Shown: positions 47,330-60,309 of the stretch, piece after piece | Layout of the letters: every line of letters begins with the position of its first letter | Position numbering within the stretch: position 1 is the stretch's first letter | Source of the DNA: Eustoma russellianum | Taxonomy: Eukaryota; Streptophyta; Magnoliopsida; Gentianales; Gentianaceae | Direction: 5' to 3' | Assembly (NCBI GenBank): GCA_036186865.1 | Contig: AP025040.1 | Location: 13,244,279-13,308,278, forward strand | Length of the DNA: 64,000 nt | Translations under genes and position numbers: made by a program | The notes under the pieces: model-generated | What the model saw: the letters and a program-made list of their open reading frames with translations, nothing else | Told to the model about the DNA's origin: nothing | Database searches by the model: none

Positions 47330-49868
47330 CAGCTTGCCATATATATGTTATATGCCCCCAATCTCCTGATCAACTCATCCAATCTCTTGCTATCCAATGC
47401 TTTGGTAAATGTATTTTCTAACCGGAACTGCGTTTTAATTGGCATCAACTTAATCATATGCTGTTGTACTTTGTCCCTCACTATGTGTCAATCCATCTTT
47501 CTGTGTTTTGTCCTTTCATGAAACGCAGGATTTTTAGCAATGTACAACGCACTCTTGCTATCACAAAACAATTCTACTGGTTCCCATCTCAGTAAGCATC
47601 AACTCTTTGGCCAAGTAAAGCAGCCACTACAATTCACACACAGCCGAAGCCATTGCTCTGTATTCTGTCTCTGCTGAGGACTTGGACACCGTAGTTTGCT
47701 TCTTTGCTTTCAAGGATATCAGACTGTCTCCAAGGAACACACAAAATCCAGTAACAGACCTCCCATTCTCTTGACACCCTGCCAGTCTGAATCACCAAAT
47801 CCTTTCAATTTAAACTCACCAGTGCTGGTCAAAAATATCCATTGTCTAACAGAACCCTTTAAGTACCTTAAGACTCTATATGCAGCTTTAAAATGGTTCA
47901 CAGTAGGACAATCCAAAAACTGACTCAATTGTTGTACACTGAAGGCAATATCAAATCTTGTAATTGTATGACATATCAACTTCCCTATTAACCTTCTATA
48001 TTCACTAGCATTGTCTAGCAAGCTTGAATCATTTTGCATCAGCTTGACATGGCTTTCCTAGGTGTTGTCACAGGTTTATATCCCAAAAAACCTGTTTTAT
48101 CCAATAGCTCTAAAGCATATTTTCTCTGATTAAGCACCATACACTTGGATGATCTAGCCGCTTCAATGCCAAGAAAGTATTTCAGGCTACCTAGATCCTT
48201 TGTTTTGAATTTATGATTCAATGCCTCTTTAATATTTTCAATAGCTTGTAAGTCCTTATATGCCACAATGATATCATCTACATACACAAGCAACACCAAC
48301 AAGTAACTGTCTGATAGTCTGGTGAATAATGTATATTCATTCTTTGATTGTGAAAATCCTTGGGAAATCAGAAAGCTTGTAAACTTGGCATTCCACTCTC
48401 TACTAGCTTGCTTCAAGCCATACAGTGACTTTTGTAACCTGCAAACAACCTTAGGATGTTCTGTTATAACCCCATAAGGGGAGACCATATATATATCCTC
48501 AGCAAATCACCATGCAAAAAAGCATTTTTTACATCCAGTTGATGCACATACCAGTTGAGTTTTTATGTCAGGGCTAACACCATCCTCACTGTGGTCATTT
48601 TTGCAACTGGAGAAAAAGTCTCCTGATAGACCACTCCTAATTGCTGTGTATATCCCTCTGCCACAAGCCTTGCCTTGTATCTCTCCACAAATCCATCAGG
48701 CTTGTGTTTAACTTTATAAACCCATTTACATCCTATAGGATGCTTTTCTGGAGGAAACTCAGTCATTGTCCAGGTGTTGTTTGCTTTCAAGTCTGCAATT
48801 TCATTGTCCATTACTTTCTACCATTCAACAGAACTAGTTGCCTCTGCATAAGAGTTAGGTTCTGTATGCACACTAATATTTAAAGCATATGTATCGTATT
48901 TTGGTGCCAAAGACTCCAGGGAGAAATATTTCTGAAGTGAGTGTGGTGTAGTGTTTGTTTGTGGTGCAGGTAATGTGCTAGGATAAGAGCAAGTTTGTGA
49001 TGCAGGAGACATGTTAGAAGTAGAAATTGACTGCATTTGATTGCAGTAGTATTCTTTAAGGTATGATGGGATGTGTCTAGTCCTCTGAGGTCTGGATATA
49101 GGAAGTTCAATATGTATAGAGCTAATAGGTATTTCTTGGGTATTTCTGGAGTTGTCTTCAGTGAATGCTGAGGTGAAGAATGAGAATGAGCTAGAAGAGC
49201 TGATTCATCTGGCTCAGGTGGTGGATGAAGTGGTTCATGGTCAGGTGGTGGATGAAGTGGTTCATGGTCATGTCCCCCTAGATGTGGACCCAGATGGATC
49301 ACATCTTGTTGCTGAAGAATGATTTTGAGGAATGAAAAGCTCAGGATATGGATGGAATTATGTGGCAGGCAAATGTGAGGGATCACTAGAGGGGAGTGCT
49401 GAGGTAGGTAAAGGTAAGGGAATCTCAGGGGAATGTTCAGGTGTGGGATCACGGGTGGATTGGTAAGGAAACACATCTTCATGAAATATAACATCCCTAG
49501 AGATAAAGATATCTCTAGAGGTCAGGCCTTGAAGGATATAACCTTTTGTGACATGAGATAGACCAAGGAAGATGCTTCTCCTTGATCTGACAGAGAATTT
49601 GTCCTTAAGGGGAGATGTGTTAGTTTCAAAACAAAGGCATCCAACACCTTAAGATGACTGTATGATGGAGGTTTTTATATATCAGTTTATATGGGGTTCT
49701 TTGGCTCAATAGAGGTGATGGTGTGATGTTGATAAGGTATACTGCATGCTGGACACAAAAACCCAACAATGATTGGTATATTTGTTTGGAATTTTAAAGC
49801 TCTAGCTACATTGAGGATGTGTTGATGTTTGTGCTCAGCTAAACCATTTTGCTGAGGGGTGTACACGC
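47330..49868 (-). pseudogene. Copia pol (integrase end, RT, RNase H)
   Basis: From the 5' side: VYTPQQNGLAEHKHQH (integrase, about 49830-49870), a His/Pro-rich linker with repeated EPLHPPPDH units (about 49200-49270), RT from WTMTEFPPEKHPIGCKWVYKVK (about 48720-48770) to LLVLLVYVDDIIVAY (about 48265-48300), and RNase H to about 47640. Stops or frameshifts lie near 47700, 48040, 48500-48560, 48815 and 49500-49690. Active-site Asp pair of RT is kept. Confidence 0.85.
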
Positions 49869-50785
49869 AACTATCACTTGTTTTCAATGAGATAATGATA
49901 AGAGGTATATTGATATAAAGTAATTCATTCCTCTAATAAAATTTTTCCTAATAAAGGAATCTCACCTGGTAGCCAAAAGTTTGGCTCGTTACTCAATTAA
50001 CAGTTAAACGTTGATGAAACTCATTTAACAACCAGTCTTTTTAAGAAATGACTCAGTTAGTAGCCTGGTGACACGTGGCAAACGGTTGACTAGCCGTTGA
50101 TTTTTTCAGACCAATCAGTGGTCGCCACATGGCGACCTTTTTATTTAAAAAATAAAATTGTATTATTTGAATAAATTGATTAAAAAAGAATTAAAAATTC
50201 TAAAAAGTGATAAAATAAATTAAAAATATTTAAAAATAAAAAAGTAGAAGATAAAAAATTAAAATAATAAAAAACCTACCCCACCCCCAAGCTCCCCAAC
50301 CACCCCCAAGACTTAGGTTCTCATTTAGACTACTGCTCACAGCCTTTATGAGGTATTGCTCATAGCTTTTGGGGTTGCTTACACAAGTTTGGGTTGTTCT
50401 TTTGTGAAAAGGTTCCTTTTACAACATGACTGAACGCTAATGAAGTGACAAGTATTTCACAGATACAACAACCAAGAATGTATAAAGTTCAATGCAAGTT
50501 CAGAGAATGTAATGACAACAAGATGATTTTTTCGGGTTGGCAGTATAACAATGTGGCTTAAAATAGAGAAAAACTAATTCTAAATGAGAACTTAAGTCTT
50601 GAATCAATTTAAATCAATGCAAAGTAAATGTGAATATTCAGCCAACATTCAAGTATGATTTGATATGCTTGTAATCAATCAAGTTGTACTTTGTTTTAGG
50701 CCACGGTTCAAGTTGTACGCAAGTCCTTTTTGTTTGATTTTTTTCAAGTTATATGCCTAAGATAATGTAAATAAGTTAAACTACC
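49869..50785. other. Junction tract and A/T-rich insertion of unclear type
   Basis: 49869-49885 (AACTATCACTTGTTTTC) equals the end of the LTR at 54088-54310. The next 20 bp resemble the complement of the same LTR region. 49950-50120 (CACCTGGTAGCCAAAAG...) looks like the end of a Mutator-like element. 50150-50270 is A/T-rich. No coding and no matching second end were found. Confidence 0.35.
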
Positions 50786-53700
50786 GAGGTTACACTAGTT
50801 TGACATGCATTTGATCTAAGGTTACACTAGTTTGACATGTTACCGGGTACCTCGAGGGTCGTGTAACTCGTCGTTTGGGTGAATATCTTTGTGGTGGTAC
50901 TCCTCTGTTTTCTCTGGGAGGAAGCCTTTGTACCTGGGGCTCAGATGAGATATCAGACAAGACATTATCAAATGTCACTTTAGGAGCAAGCTCATTACTT
51001 ACCTCTTGAGGAATATCCACCAAAGGAGGTTCACGAGGTGTTCATGATGCACCCACAGTCTCTTCTAAGTTGTCGGGGGTAGGCTCGGTGGCGCCATCTA
51101 CTTGACCTAGTTGGACAGTCTTTGGCACCTTGTAATTGTGTAACCAATCGAGTGGCACACTCACCTGTTCAAGACTCTCCCCCTGGGCCGGAGACTGGGA
51201 AGTATAAAAGTATTCAGTTTCTAAGAAAACACAGTCCATGATGACATGGATACGACGAGTTTTAGGATTATAACAATGATATCCTTTTTTATTAGAGTCA
51301 TAACCGACAAAGACACATTGGGCGGCACATGGGTCAAACTTGGTACGGTCTTCCTTAGGAATATAGACATAAACAGTGCACCCAAACACCCCAGGTGGGA
51401 GATTTAATATAGATGGAATAGAGACTTGAGTGGAGAGAGTATTTAGAGGGGTTTGTTTGTTAAGAACTCTGATGGGCAAGCGATTGATAAGATAAGCGGA
51501 CGTTGCAATGGCCTCAGGCCAGAAATAAGAGGGCACCTGAGACTCGATAAGCATGGCCCGAGTCATTTTAAGTAGAAACCTATTTTTTCGTTTAGCAACA
51601 CCGTTTTGTTGTGGAGTGTTCGCACAGGAAGTTTGATGGACTATGCCTTGGTCGCGGATGATTCGTTGAAGATTGTTAGAGATATATTCGCCTCAGTTGT
51701 CAGAGCGAAGGATTTTAATCGTTGTGTTGTACTGAGTACAAAGCATATGGAAAAAGTTGCAGAAGCGGCTGGCAACATCAGATTTATTCTTTATGAAATA
51801 AAACCATGTCATACGAGAAAAATTGTCAACAAAGATGACAAAATATCGAAAACCTTGTGGAGTTGAAACAGGGGAAGGACCCCAAAAATCAGAGTGAATG
51901 AGAGAAAAACAACTATCCACACGAGTATTATTTGGGCGAAACGTGCTTTTGTGTTGTTTAGCCTGAATGCACATTTCACAATCTAAAGAAATATCAGAAT
52001 TAGGAAATAAAGTAGGAAAAAGAGTCTTAATATAACCAAACGATGTGTGTCCCAAATGATGGCGCCACAACCACAATTGCCGATGTACCGTGCCGGTGGC
52101 AAGCATAGACTGACTCTGTTGAGCCACCTCATCCAAGTAGTAGAGACCATTGCGTTCAGTGCTACGCCAGTTATCTCCTTCGAATGAATATCCTGTAAGA
52201 GACAAAAGCAAGAAAACATGAGTACAACACAGTCGAAATCTTTGGTGACATGACTAATAGATAACAACTTGGACAATAATTGAGGGATATAAAGACAGTT
52301 GGGAAGTGTAAGAAAGGAAGAGCAAGTTGCATGTCCAATGCTATGAACGGAGATGAGTTCGCCGTTCGCAGTCTGAATATGAGCTTTATGAGGAGAACGG
52401 AGGGTGGAAAAATCAGTGGGGTTATATGACATAGTATCCGTGACGCTGCTGTCCAGAATCCACTCTGTGTGTTTGGACGGACGTATAGTGTGGGATGGCA
52501 TTAATGAAGATGCAAGGTCAGGGGTAGAAAAGTAATTTGTTGTTATGAGGGCTGTTTGGGAATTAGAATGTTGTGGAGGGGGGTTTTCGGAATTTGCAAG
52601 AGGTGAGGGCAACACTGAAAAAAGGCAAAATAGAGGGCAATTTAGGAAAACAGACCGGTGCAGATGGTGGAAGATTCTAGATGGTGGTATAGTAGGAAAA
52701 GGATGGTTTTTGGGGGTTATGGTATAAATGCCTAGCCCTAACCCCTTTGCTGCCTATCCCGCCCTTCTTTCCTCTAAAAGCAGAGCTAGCTGCTCTTTCT
52801 CCACAAGCAGCGCTTGCTGCTTTACCTGCGAATTCCTTACTGGGATGGTCATTGCTACTGGTGCTGCCTCCAATGGGATTGGTGGTTCCAGTACTGCTGA
52901 CTGCAACAACTCCTCGTCCTGGTGCTGCTGGCCCTTGATGCTCCGGTGGCTTTTTGCGTCCCTGTGCCTCCCACCAGTCGGGATATCCTACCAGCTGGAA
53001 GCAGTTTTCTCTAGTATGTTTTTTCATACCACAATAGGTGCATCGAAGCTTGTCCTTGTCTTTTTCTTTGTCAACAACCCGCGATGATGTCTGTGAGCGG
53101 GTTGCCAGCATTCTAGTGGGTCTTCATTGCACCTTCAGCCACTGTCCTATCCCTGATGATGACTCTGAGTCTGAAGGGAGCCCGCGTAAAATTCCAATCC
53201 GTGCTTCCTCTCTGTGAATGGCTCCATATGCCATCTCTACAGTTGAAAGAGGATCCCTTTTCAGAAGGTCCCGTTTCACTCCTTCAAACTTCTCATCTAC
53301 TGCAGTCAGTAGCTGGAACAACTGCTGTTCTTGTATTTTTTTTATTATAGAGGGCAATATCTGCAGGATCCCTCATGGGATTGGGATCCCTTCCATCAAT
53401 TGTTGTCCAGACACTGTGGAGACGATGCCAACAACCCTCTAGTGAGCCTCCTCCTTGTCTAATAGTGTTGGCCTTTCGGTGGAGGTGAAACACCTGCGTT
53501 GCATCACCACCTGATCATAGGTGGTTACCAACCTATCCCAGAGCGTCTATGCTGTCGGGTACTGGGATACATTATTCACCAGACGGGGTTCAATGTTCTG
53601 TACTAGCCAGGTGAACACAAGATGGTCACTTTGTTCCCATTGTGGATAAGCTGGATTTGTGGAAGGTGGTGGAGGAGGATTCTCTGTGAGGTGCTGAGTC

Positions 53701-53887
53701 CTCCCCATGCCACTGATAGCCTTCTTAATTAGTGTAGACCACGACGGGTAATTGTCGCCATTGAACTTAAACCCAGCAAGAGGTCCTCGTAGTTGGCAAC
53801 CGTGGGACTTATACTGTTTTTGAGTAAATTTACTAATTGGATGGCCAACTCGTTGGTCTAGGTTTCTGAGGGGCTAGGTTCTGTCAT
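50786..53887 (-). pseudogene. Copia gag, protease and integrase
   Basis: gag starts at ATG 53885-53887 (MTEPSPSET then a stop). It has a knuckle CTYCGMKKHTRENC (about 53005-53045) and is broken by stops near 53110, 53120 and 53500. Protease reads WILDSSVTDTMSYN (about 52425-52470), with Ser for the Gly of the DSG active-site motif. Integrase has WRHHLGHTSFGYIK, CEMC, HSDFWGP (about 51880) and NFSRMTWFYF, with frame breaks near 51690 and 51590, then ESQVPSYFWPEAIATSAYL to the C-terminus at about 51042. A tandem 19 bp repeat (GTTACACTAGTTTGACATG, 50790-50808 and 50820-50838) lies at the break. The element cannot encode RT. Confidence 0.82.
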
Positions 53888-54087
53888 TTTGTGGCTAACT
53901 GGTCGAGAAAAGGTTCAGGAATGATGATGAGAATGAGTTCCTGATTGAACTGTGATGAACTGGTCGTCAGTGTCTGAGGTCAAAAAATATTTTTTCCCTT
54001 GGATCTGTTTGGGTCAGGAAGAAGACACACGAACACTTTGTGTTTTTGTTTCCGGAGTCCTACAGATCAAAGACTGCTCTGATACTA

Positions 54088-54310
54088 TGTCGAAAGTTTG
54101 GAATGAAAAATTGTTTTATTTTTCATTGAATCAATCATGGTACATCATTCACAATTTATAACCTCTAACCAAGTCTTATCGAAACAATTTTGAAAGATAG
54201 ATTACAATTTGGTAAATTTTGATTTTAACCTTCATTTGTCAAGATATGATTGTAACCACTCATATCTTTAATTTGAACTCTTATCACTAACTATCACTTG
54301 TTTTCCAACA
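54088..54310 (-). repeat. 5' LTR of the RT-less Copia
   Basis: Short LTR of 223 bp with TG..CA ends, next to the primer site. Target copy would be AGAAG (54311-54315), but no left partner was found. Confidence 0.75.
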
Positions 54311-54956
54311 AGAAGCACAAGAATATAGCAGAATCATTCGGCATGAGGAAGAAACGGAAAGAGCTTTTCAAGCGGAAGAAGAATATCAAAACCAACGTGA
54401 CAAGGGTAAAAAGCAACAACGGAACAAAAATATAAAAGATGATGAAACCAGCAGCGCAGGAAGAAAACGTAAATTTCTTTCACATCCGTATTGCAAAAAC
54501 AATAAAATAAAATGATTCAGTTTGCAGGAAGAACAAAATGATTCGGTCGGCAGAAGACATCTTGTGTGGGTTCCTTGTGTATGGCCTCTGCAACCTAAGA
54601 AGCTACTGAATTCCTGATTTACCTCCTTCACGATACTTCTCGATACTGAAACGATGAGAGCTTTAGAATCAGGGTATGACCTCTTTATCCAAGGAAGAAG
54701 AAAATGATCAACATGCTCAACGTACATGATCTACAGGAGGAGAATGATGATCAATTATTTGTTGTCAATTGTTTTGGCAGCAAAACTCCGAGAATTCTTG
54801 GCTAACGGATATCGGTTGTACTCATCACATGTCATATGATGAATCCATTTTACATAACCTTGACAGGTCATGTATTTCCATAGTCAAAATTGGGAATGGG
54901 AACAATATTGAGGTAAAAGACAAAGGTACTGTGGGTATTGATTAAGGTTCATATAC
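54311..54956 (+). pseudogene. Plus-strand Copia gag/protease fragment
   Basis: Opposite strand to its neighbours. Near 54790-54940 the protease region reads SWLTDIGCTHHMSYDE, then SILHNLDRSC and IGNGNNIEVKDKGTVGI, i.e. the usual WxxDSGCTxHM active site with DSG changed to DIG. Upstream gag remains are frameshifted. The frame resumes after the MITE at 60406 (TFTIS...), confirming that the MITE landed inside this older element. Confidence 0.65.
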
Positions 54957-55325
54957 TAAGATGGTGTTTGGTTCGTACTTGGATATCAGAATCAGAATTG
55001 GAATGGGTATGATATAGTATGGGTTTGGACCTAAAAGTGATAGTTGTTTGGTATTGAAGTGGGAATAGGTATGATAGACATTGATGGTGTTTGGAACGTA
55101 TAAGAATGGGAATGTGTATCGAATGTGGGCGGCCAGAAAAATGGGCGGAAAAATTTGACTGGCCGGAATAGTGACCGGCCGACGGCGGCGGCAGACCGGC
55201 ATTGACCGACGACCCCTCATTCCCCGTCATTCCCCCATATTGATAGACAAGGGGGCTAGTATATCAAAAAACGATATCTATTACCAAATACTTAGATATC
55301 AAAGTGATACCCAATCCTCCCTTTT

Positions 55326-55740
55326 TGTGAAAAAATCTGTACAACGATTGATTAAACTCCAGAATTTCAGATCATCAATAAGAACAAATAGTCTCAAGCT
55401 ATTTCGAATGATAAACTGATCAATCAATTGACGAAATTGAAGAGTGATCAATTAGAGAGAGAAGCAGAGAAATATGAGAGATGTAACTGCAAGAGAGAGA
55501 AAAGAGAATCACAGAAATTCTGATTCTGTAAAATATCTGCTTCACGTTCTACATTGCACGCCAGACTTCTTCTTATAAACGAAGAAGATGAACCAAAAAA
55601 ATTACAAAACTGTCCTCTAAAACAACCCGCTACATACACAACTAAAAGGGTAAAATGTCATTTTACAATGTTTAAACATTTCGCGCCTCCAACTCTCTTC
55701 TTCTACTCATTCGTTGCGCTGCAACTAACTTCCCAATTAA
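55326..55740 (-). repeat. Partial 3' LTR of the MITE-nested Copia
   Basis: Matches 59722-60138 closely up to AACTTCCCAATTAA, then changes abruptly to RT sequence. Confidence 0.82.
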
Positions 55741-58700
55741 AGGTGAATCTTGATGCGTCAAACTCAAGTGAGTTTCCATTGGCGTCCTTACTGGTTTGGA
55801 ACCCAAGAACCCTGCTTGTTCCAATAATTCAAGAGTGTACTTCCTCTGGTTGATATAGACACCATCTTGAGACTTGGCCACCTCAATTCCTAGAAAGAAT
55901 CTTAATCTTCCTAAATCCTTTATTTTGAACTTACTTTGAAGAGCTGTCTTCACAACCTCAATAGCCTCTTCATGTGCACATATAACAATAATGTCATCAA
56001 CGTACACAAGCATTATCAAAAGTCTGCTCTCAACATCTTTTGTGAACAGTGTATAATCAGACTTGGATTGATGAAATCCCTGGTCTATAAGATACTTGGT
56101 CAGAGTGCAGTTCCACTCCCTGCTTGCCTGCTTTAAGCCATATAAAGATTTCTCCAGTTTACAAACTAAGCCAGAACCTGGTAATGTGACTCCAGGGGAG
56201 GCAACATGTAAATGTCTTCATGGAGATCTCCATAAAGAAACGCATTGTTAATATCAAGTTGATGGATGGCCCGTCCCTTCCTGGCTGCAAAAGCCAAAAT
56301 AAGCCTCATTGTTGTCATTTTTGCTACTGAGAAAAAGTATCCAGATAATCCACACCAAAACATTGATTATACCCCTTAGCAACTAATCTGGCCTTGTATC
56401 TCTCTACAGTCCCATCTGCCTTCAATTTCACTTTATAAACCCATTTGCATCCAATGGGGATTTTACCAGTAGGTAAAGGCACCACAGACCAAGTCTTATT
56501 AGCCTCCAATGCTACAATTTCAGCTCCCATTGCCTCCTGCCAAACAGTAGATCTAGCAGCCTCTAGATAAGATTTAGGCTCAGTATGTCTACTCAAACTT
56601 AACACATATGACTTGTACTCTGGTGTTAGAGCTGAATAAGACAGATACTTGCGAAGAGAGTGAGGAGAGGAGTAAGATGACAGACTCAGAGAAGAAGAAG
56701 AAGGAATTGATTTTTGGTTGCAATAATAGTCCTCCAAATAAGTTGGAGGATGTCTGTTACGCTTGTATTTGTTGTGTACAGGTGACTCAGAATCCAAGGC
56801 ATGAGTGTTTGTGTCTGCATCCGCAATGATGGGCAAATCAATGACAATGTTTCCTGGACCAAGATTCTCAATGTACTCAGATGATTGTTCATGCTGAGAG
56901 ACCGGAAGTTGAGGTGGTAAACAGTTATTAGAGCTATCAGGCTGTGAATGGGATGAAGAAGTAGAAGTTGAAGTTGTTTGGGAGGTTTCCATAGAAGGTA
57001 TACCATGCTCAGTAAGAGGAGCAATATCTGGCTCATAAGGAACTGAAGAAGGAACTGACTGGGTTTGAGTCACGTGATGTGGGAAAGGATCAAACTGAAC
57101 AATATCGGAGGATGTATCAGCAAATGGAAAAACAGATTCATAGAAAATGACATCTCTGGATATGTATATATCCTTTGTACCAAGATCTTGCCGAATATAC
57201 CCCTTTGAGTTATGTGAAAGTCCTAGAAATATGCTCTTCCTACTTCTAGTCTCAAACTTTCCCTTATTTGGTTGTGTATTAGCACCAAAAGCAAGACATC
57301 CAAATATCCTTAATTGACTATAAGAAGGAGACTTATGATAAAGCTTCTGCCAAGGTGACTGATTATGAAGAAGTTGAGTTGGAGTAATGTTAATCAGATA
57401 GGTAGAGTGCTGGACACAAAAGCCCTAATATGATAAAGGAACTTGTGACTGAAATTTAAGGGCTTTTGCAACTGTCAAGATATGTTGGTGCTTTCTTTCT
57501 ACTATGCCATTTTGCTTTGGGGTATAGACACATGTTGTCTGATGTATTATGCCCTTGGAGGAATAAAAAGAATTCATACAAAACTCTTGCCCATTATCTG
57601 TTCTTATGACTTTTATGTGATAACCAAATTGTACCAGGACATATTGATAGAAACTGAGAATGATAGACCTGACTTCAGACTTTGCCTTCATTAAGTATAC
57701 CTAACAAAATCTGGTATTGTCATCAACAATTGTAAGAAAATAGCGTTGGATGTAGAATGTAGGATGTTTATGATGTCTCCATATATCAATATGAACAATG
57801 TCAGAAGGTTTAAGGGATATAGATGTAGACACTGGGAAGGGGGATCTCTTATGTCTAGACATAGGACAAATGACACACTTATTCACATACTCATCAACAA
57901 CAAGTACTGTAGGATCTATCATATGTACTTCCTTCATTCTGACAGAGGACATGTCCAAGTCTGTCATGCCACATCCAAGGCTCTGTGTGCAGTATAAAGG
58001 TAACAGTTGGAGTTATGGAAGATGCAACTGGGGAAGAAACCTTAGGTGTTCCACAAAGATAATATAGTCCTTGGTTCACCTCAGCTGAACCAATCATCTT
58101 TCTGGTCCTTAAGTCCTGAATCATACAAATATTGTGATGAAATGAAACAACAATGTCACTATTCTGTGTCAACTTGCTGAATGAAAGCAAATTGAAATCA
58201 AATGAAGGAACAAACAGAACATCTGTGAGTAGTAGATCAGGATTGATCTTTACATTACCTACATGAGTTACCTTAGCATGTGACTTATCAGAAAGAGTGA
58301 CAGACAAAGAGTCCACAGAATGATATGAATCAAAAAGATCCAGGCTACAGCATACATGATCGCTAGCTCCAGAGTCCAATACCCATATATTTATGTTTTG
58401 GTACAATACTTTACCTGAACTCTTACCAGATTCCTTAGTCTTCTGCGCTGACATGATTACATGGTGAGAAAATGCATCATTTGAGGCTTTATCAGTCACC
58501 TTTCTTTAATGCTCCTGATAACTGTTTAGTATATTCATTAACTGGACATATTGTTCCTGGGTTAGTGTTGGCACATTAGACTGAACATTCTCCACTTCAC
58601 TTTAACCAGAAGTCTTGGAGAGACTAGCACTATCATGAACTGGTCCATCTCTCCCTTGCTGTGATCTAGCATCACCATACACAAAGTTTACCTGTCCTTT

Positions 58701-59684
58701 AGGTTTGTATCCCGGAGGATAACCATGCTTCTTGTAATATCTATCAACAGCATGTCCATTCATGTTACAATAAGTGCAGTATGGTGTTTTTGCATTACCT
58801 CGGTTGAACTTAGCATTTCCTCTTCCATTACCTCTGCCTGCTGGTTTAGACATTCCTCCAAACGAACTACTTCCAGATGAATTAAATTTCGATTGCGCAT
58901 TGCCATATACATTCATCACTGCTGTTGGATTATTCACAAATTGCTTTTGACTTTCACCATAGTTTTGTTTCCTTTCAAGTTTTGCAACCATCACAAAGGT
59001 CGTCTTAAAATCAGGAAGAGGAGTGGATAAAAATACTTGAGATTTAACTGCCTCAAACTCTTGATTTAGTCCTTTGAGAAACTTTATTACACAATCATCA
59101 TGTACATATTTGTTAATTTGAGCAGTCACGTTACAAGTACACTTATTACATGTACAGTTAGGAATTGCTCTTAAAATTTAAAGTTCTCCCCAAATTCCTT
59201 TCAGCTTTGTGTAATACTCCGTTACAGAACAATTATCCTGCCTCATAGCGTAAAATTCTTCCTGCAAATCAGAAAGTCTGAAGGAATCGATATTGTCATA
59301 CCTGAACTTGAGATCATTCCAGATCTCTAAAGCGCTATCCAGCCATACCACACTTTGTGCAATGCTAGGTGATACTGAGTTGACTAGGCATGAAGCTACC
59401 ATGTTATTTGCCTTCATCCACGTATTTGACCTCCTTGTATCTTCTGCCGGCCTTGGAATTGCTCCATTTATGAATCCTATTTTGTTTTTGGACTTTAAAG
59501 CACGCCTGATGGATCTTCTCCATCTGCGATAATTATTTCCATCCAATAATGGCTGTACCAATACTGTGGCGGGGTTGTCACCAGGATGAATGTAGTGTGG
59601 ATCATCCGTAGGATCCACTAGTACATTTTGCTGGTTGGACATATATGGAGAAGCACTAGGAGAGGAATTGCTATTGGAAGTCAA
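55741..59684 (-). pseudogene. Copia gag-pol of the MITE-nested element
   Basis: gag starts at ATG 59682-59684 (MTSNSNSSPSAS) with DPHYIHPGDNPATVLVQPLL and NNYRRWRRSIRRAL, and a zinc knuckle CTYCNMNGHAVDRY whose last Cys is Tyr (about 58735-58775). Protease WVLDSGASDHVCC is at about 58350-58390. Integrase has HIDIWRHHKH (usual WG is WR) and VYTPKQNGIVERKHQH (57480-57540). RT reads WSVVPLPTGKIPIGCKWVYKVK (about 56440-56505), NNAFLYGD (about 56235), and ends with IMLVYVDDIIVI (about 55985-56020) and FLGIEVAKSQDG. Breaks near 56340, 57410, 57700, 58500 and 59160. RNase H is absent. Confidence 0.88.
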
Positions 59685-59721
59685 GAATGTTCGAAAATTT
59701 ATTTATAACTCTCTGATACCA

Positions 59722-60309
59722 TGTGAAAAATTTGTACAACGATTGATTAAACTCCAGAATTTCACGATTATCAACAAGAACAAATAGTCTCAAGCTATTT
59801 CGAATGATAAACTGATCAATCAATTGACGAAATTGAAGAGGAATCAGTTAGAGAGAGAAGCAGAGAAATATGAGAGATGTAACTGCAAGAGAGAGAAAAG
59901 AGAATCACAGAAATTCTATTCTGTAAAATATCTACTTCACCTTCTACATTGCACGCCAGACTTCTTCTTATAAACGAAGAAGATGAACAAAAGAAATTAC
60001 AAAACTGTACTCTAAAACAACCCGCTACATACACAAACAAAAAGGGTAAAAATGTCATTTTATAATGTTTAGAACATTTCGCGCCTCCAACTCTCTTCTT
60101 CTACTCCTTCGCTGCGCTGCAACTAACTTCCCAATTAACGACTTCCATATGCAACCGCAACCTGTTCAAGATTTCTGCAACATCATGAACCAACTAAACA
60201 TCTGAATCATTGATTCCACAGCTCATCCATCATTTCCAGATACAAACTTCGTAGTTTGGTCTTCTGCCAACTTCAACTGATGCTTTCTGTCTACTTGAAC
60301 ATCTTCATC
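59722..60309 (-). repeat. 5' LTR of the MITE-nested Copia
   Basis: About 588 bp, next to the primer-binding site at 59709-59721. End placed by the CTTTT target copy. Confidence 0.75.

Larger units (their letters stand above)
46761..49868 (-). mobile_element. Ty1/Copia element, 5' half lost
   Basis: 3' LTR 46761-47315 (TGTGAAAAATTGC...CATTTGTAACA), preceded on the minus strand by a CAGGGGGGC purine tract. RNase H, RT, the pol linker and the end of integrase follow. At 49868 the integrase frame breaks into unrelated sequence, so gag, protease, most of integrase and the 5' LTR are missing. Confidence 0.82.
50786..54310 (-). mobile_element. Ty1/Copia element lacking RT, RNase H and 3' LTR
   Basis: 5' LTR 54088-54310 (223 bp; minus strand TGTTGGAAAACAAGTGATAG...ACTTTCGACA) followed by a variant primer site TAGTATCAGAGC (54076-54087). 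gag, protease and integrase follow. The sequence ends at about 50786 in the linker before RT. A 17 bp piece of the LTR start remains at 49869-49885. Confidence 0.78.
55326..60309 (-). mobile_element. Ty1/Copia element with fused 3' LTR and RT
   Basis: 5' LTR 59722-60309 and a partial 3' LTR 55326-55740, both starting (plus strand) TGTGAAAAAxTxTGTACAACG. Primer site TGGTATCAGAGAG at 59709-59721. Target copies CTTTT (55321-55325 and 60310-60314). This fit makes the right LTR end in ATC and not CA, so the edge may be off by a few bases. At about 55740 the 3' LTR joins RT coding directly: RNase H, the polypurine tract and about 170 bp of LTR are deleted. Confidence 0.8.

Noticed and set aside
49159..49300. 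His/Pro repeat ORF (EPLHPPPDH-type) as a separate proline-rich protein
   Set aside because: It is the variable linker between integrase and RT of a Copia pol, with flanking pol motifs in order.
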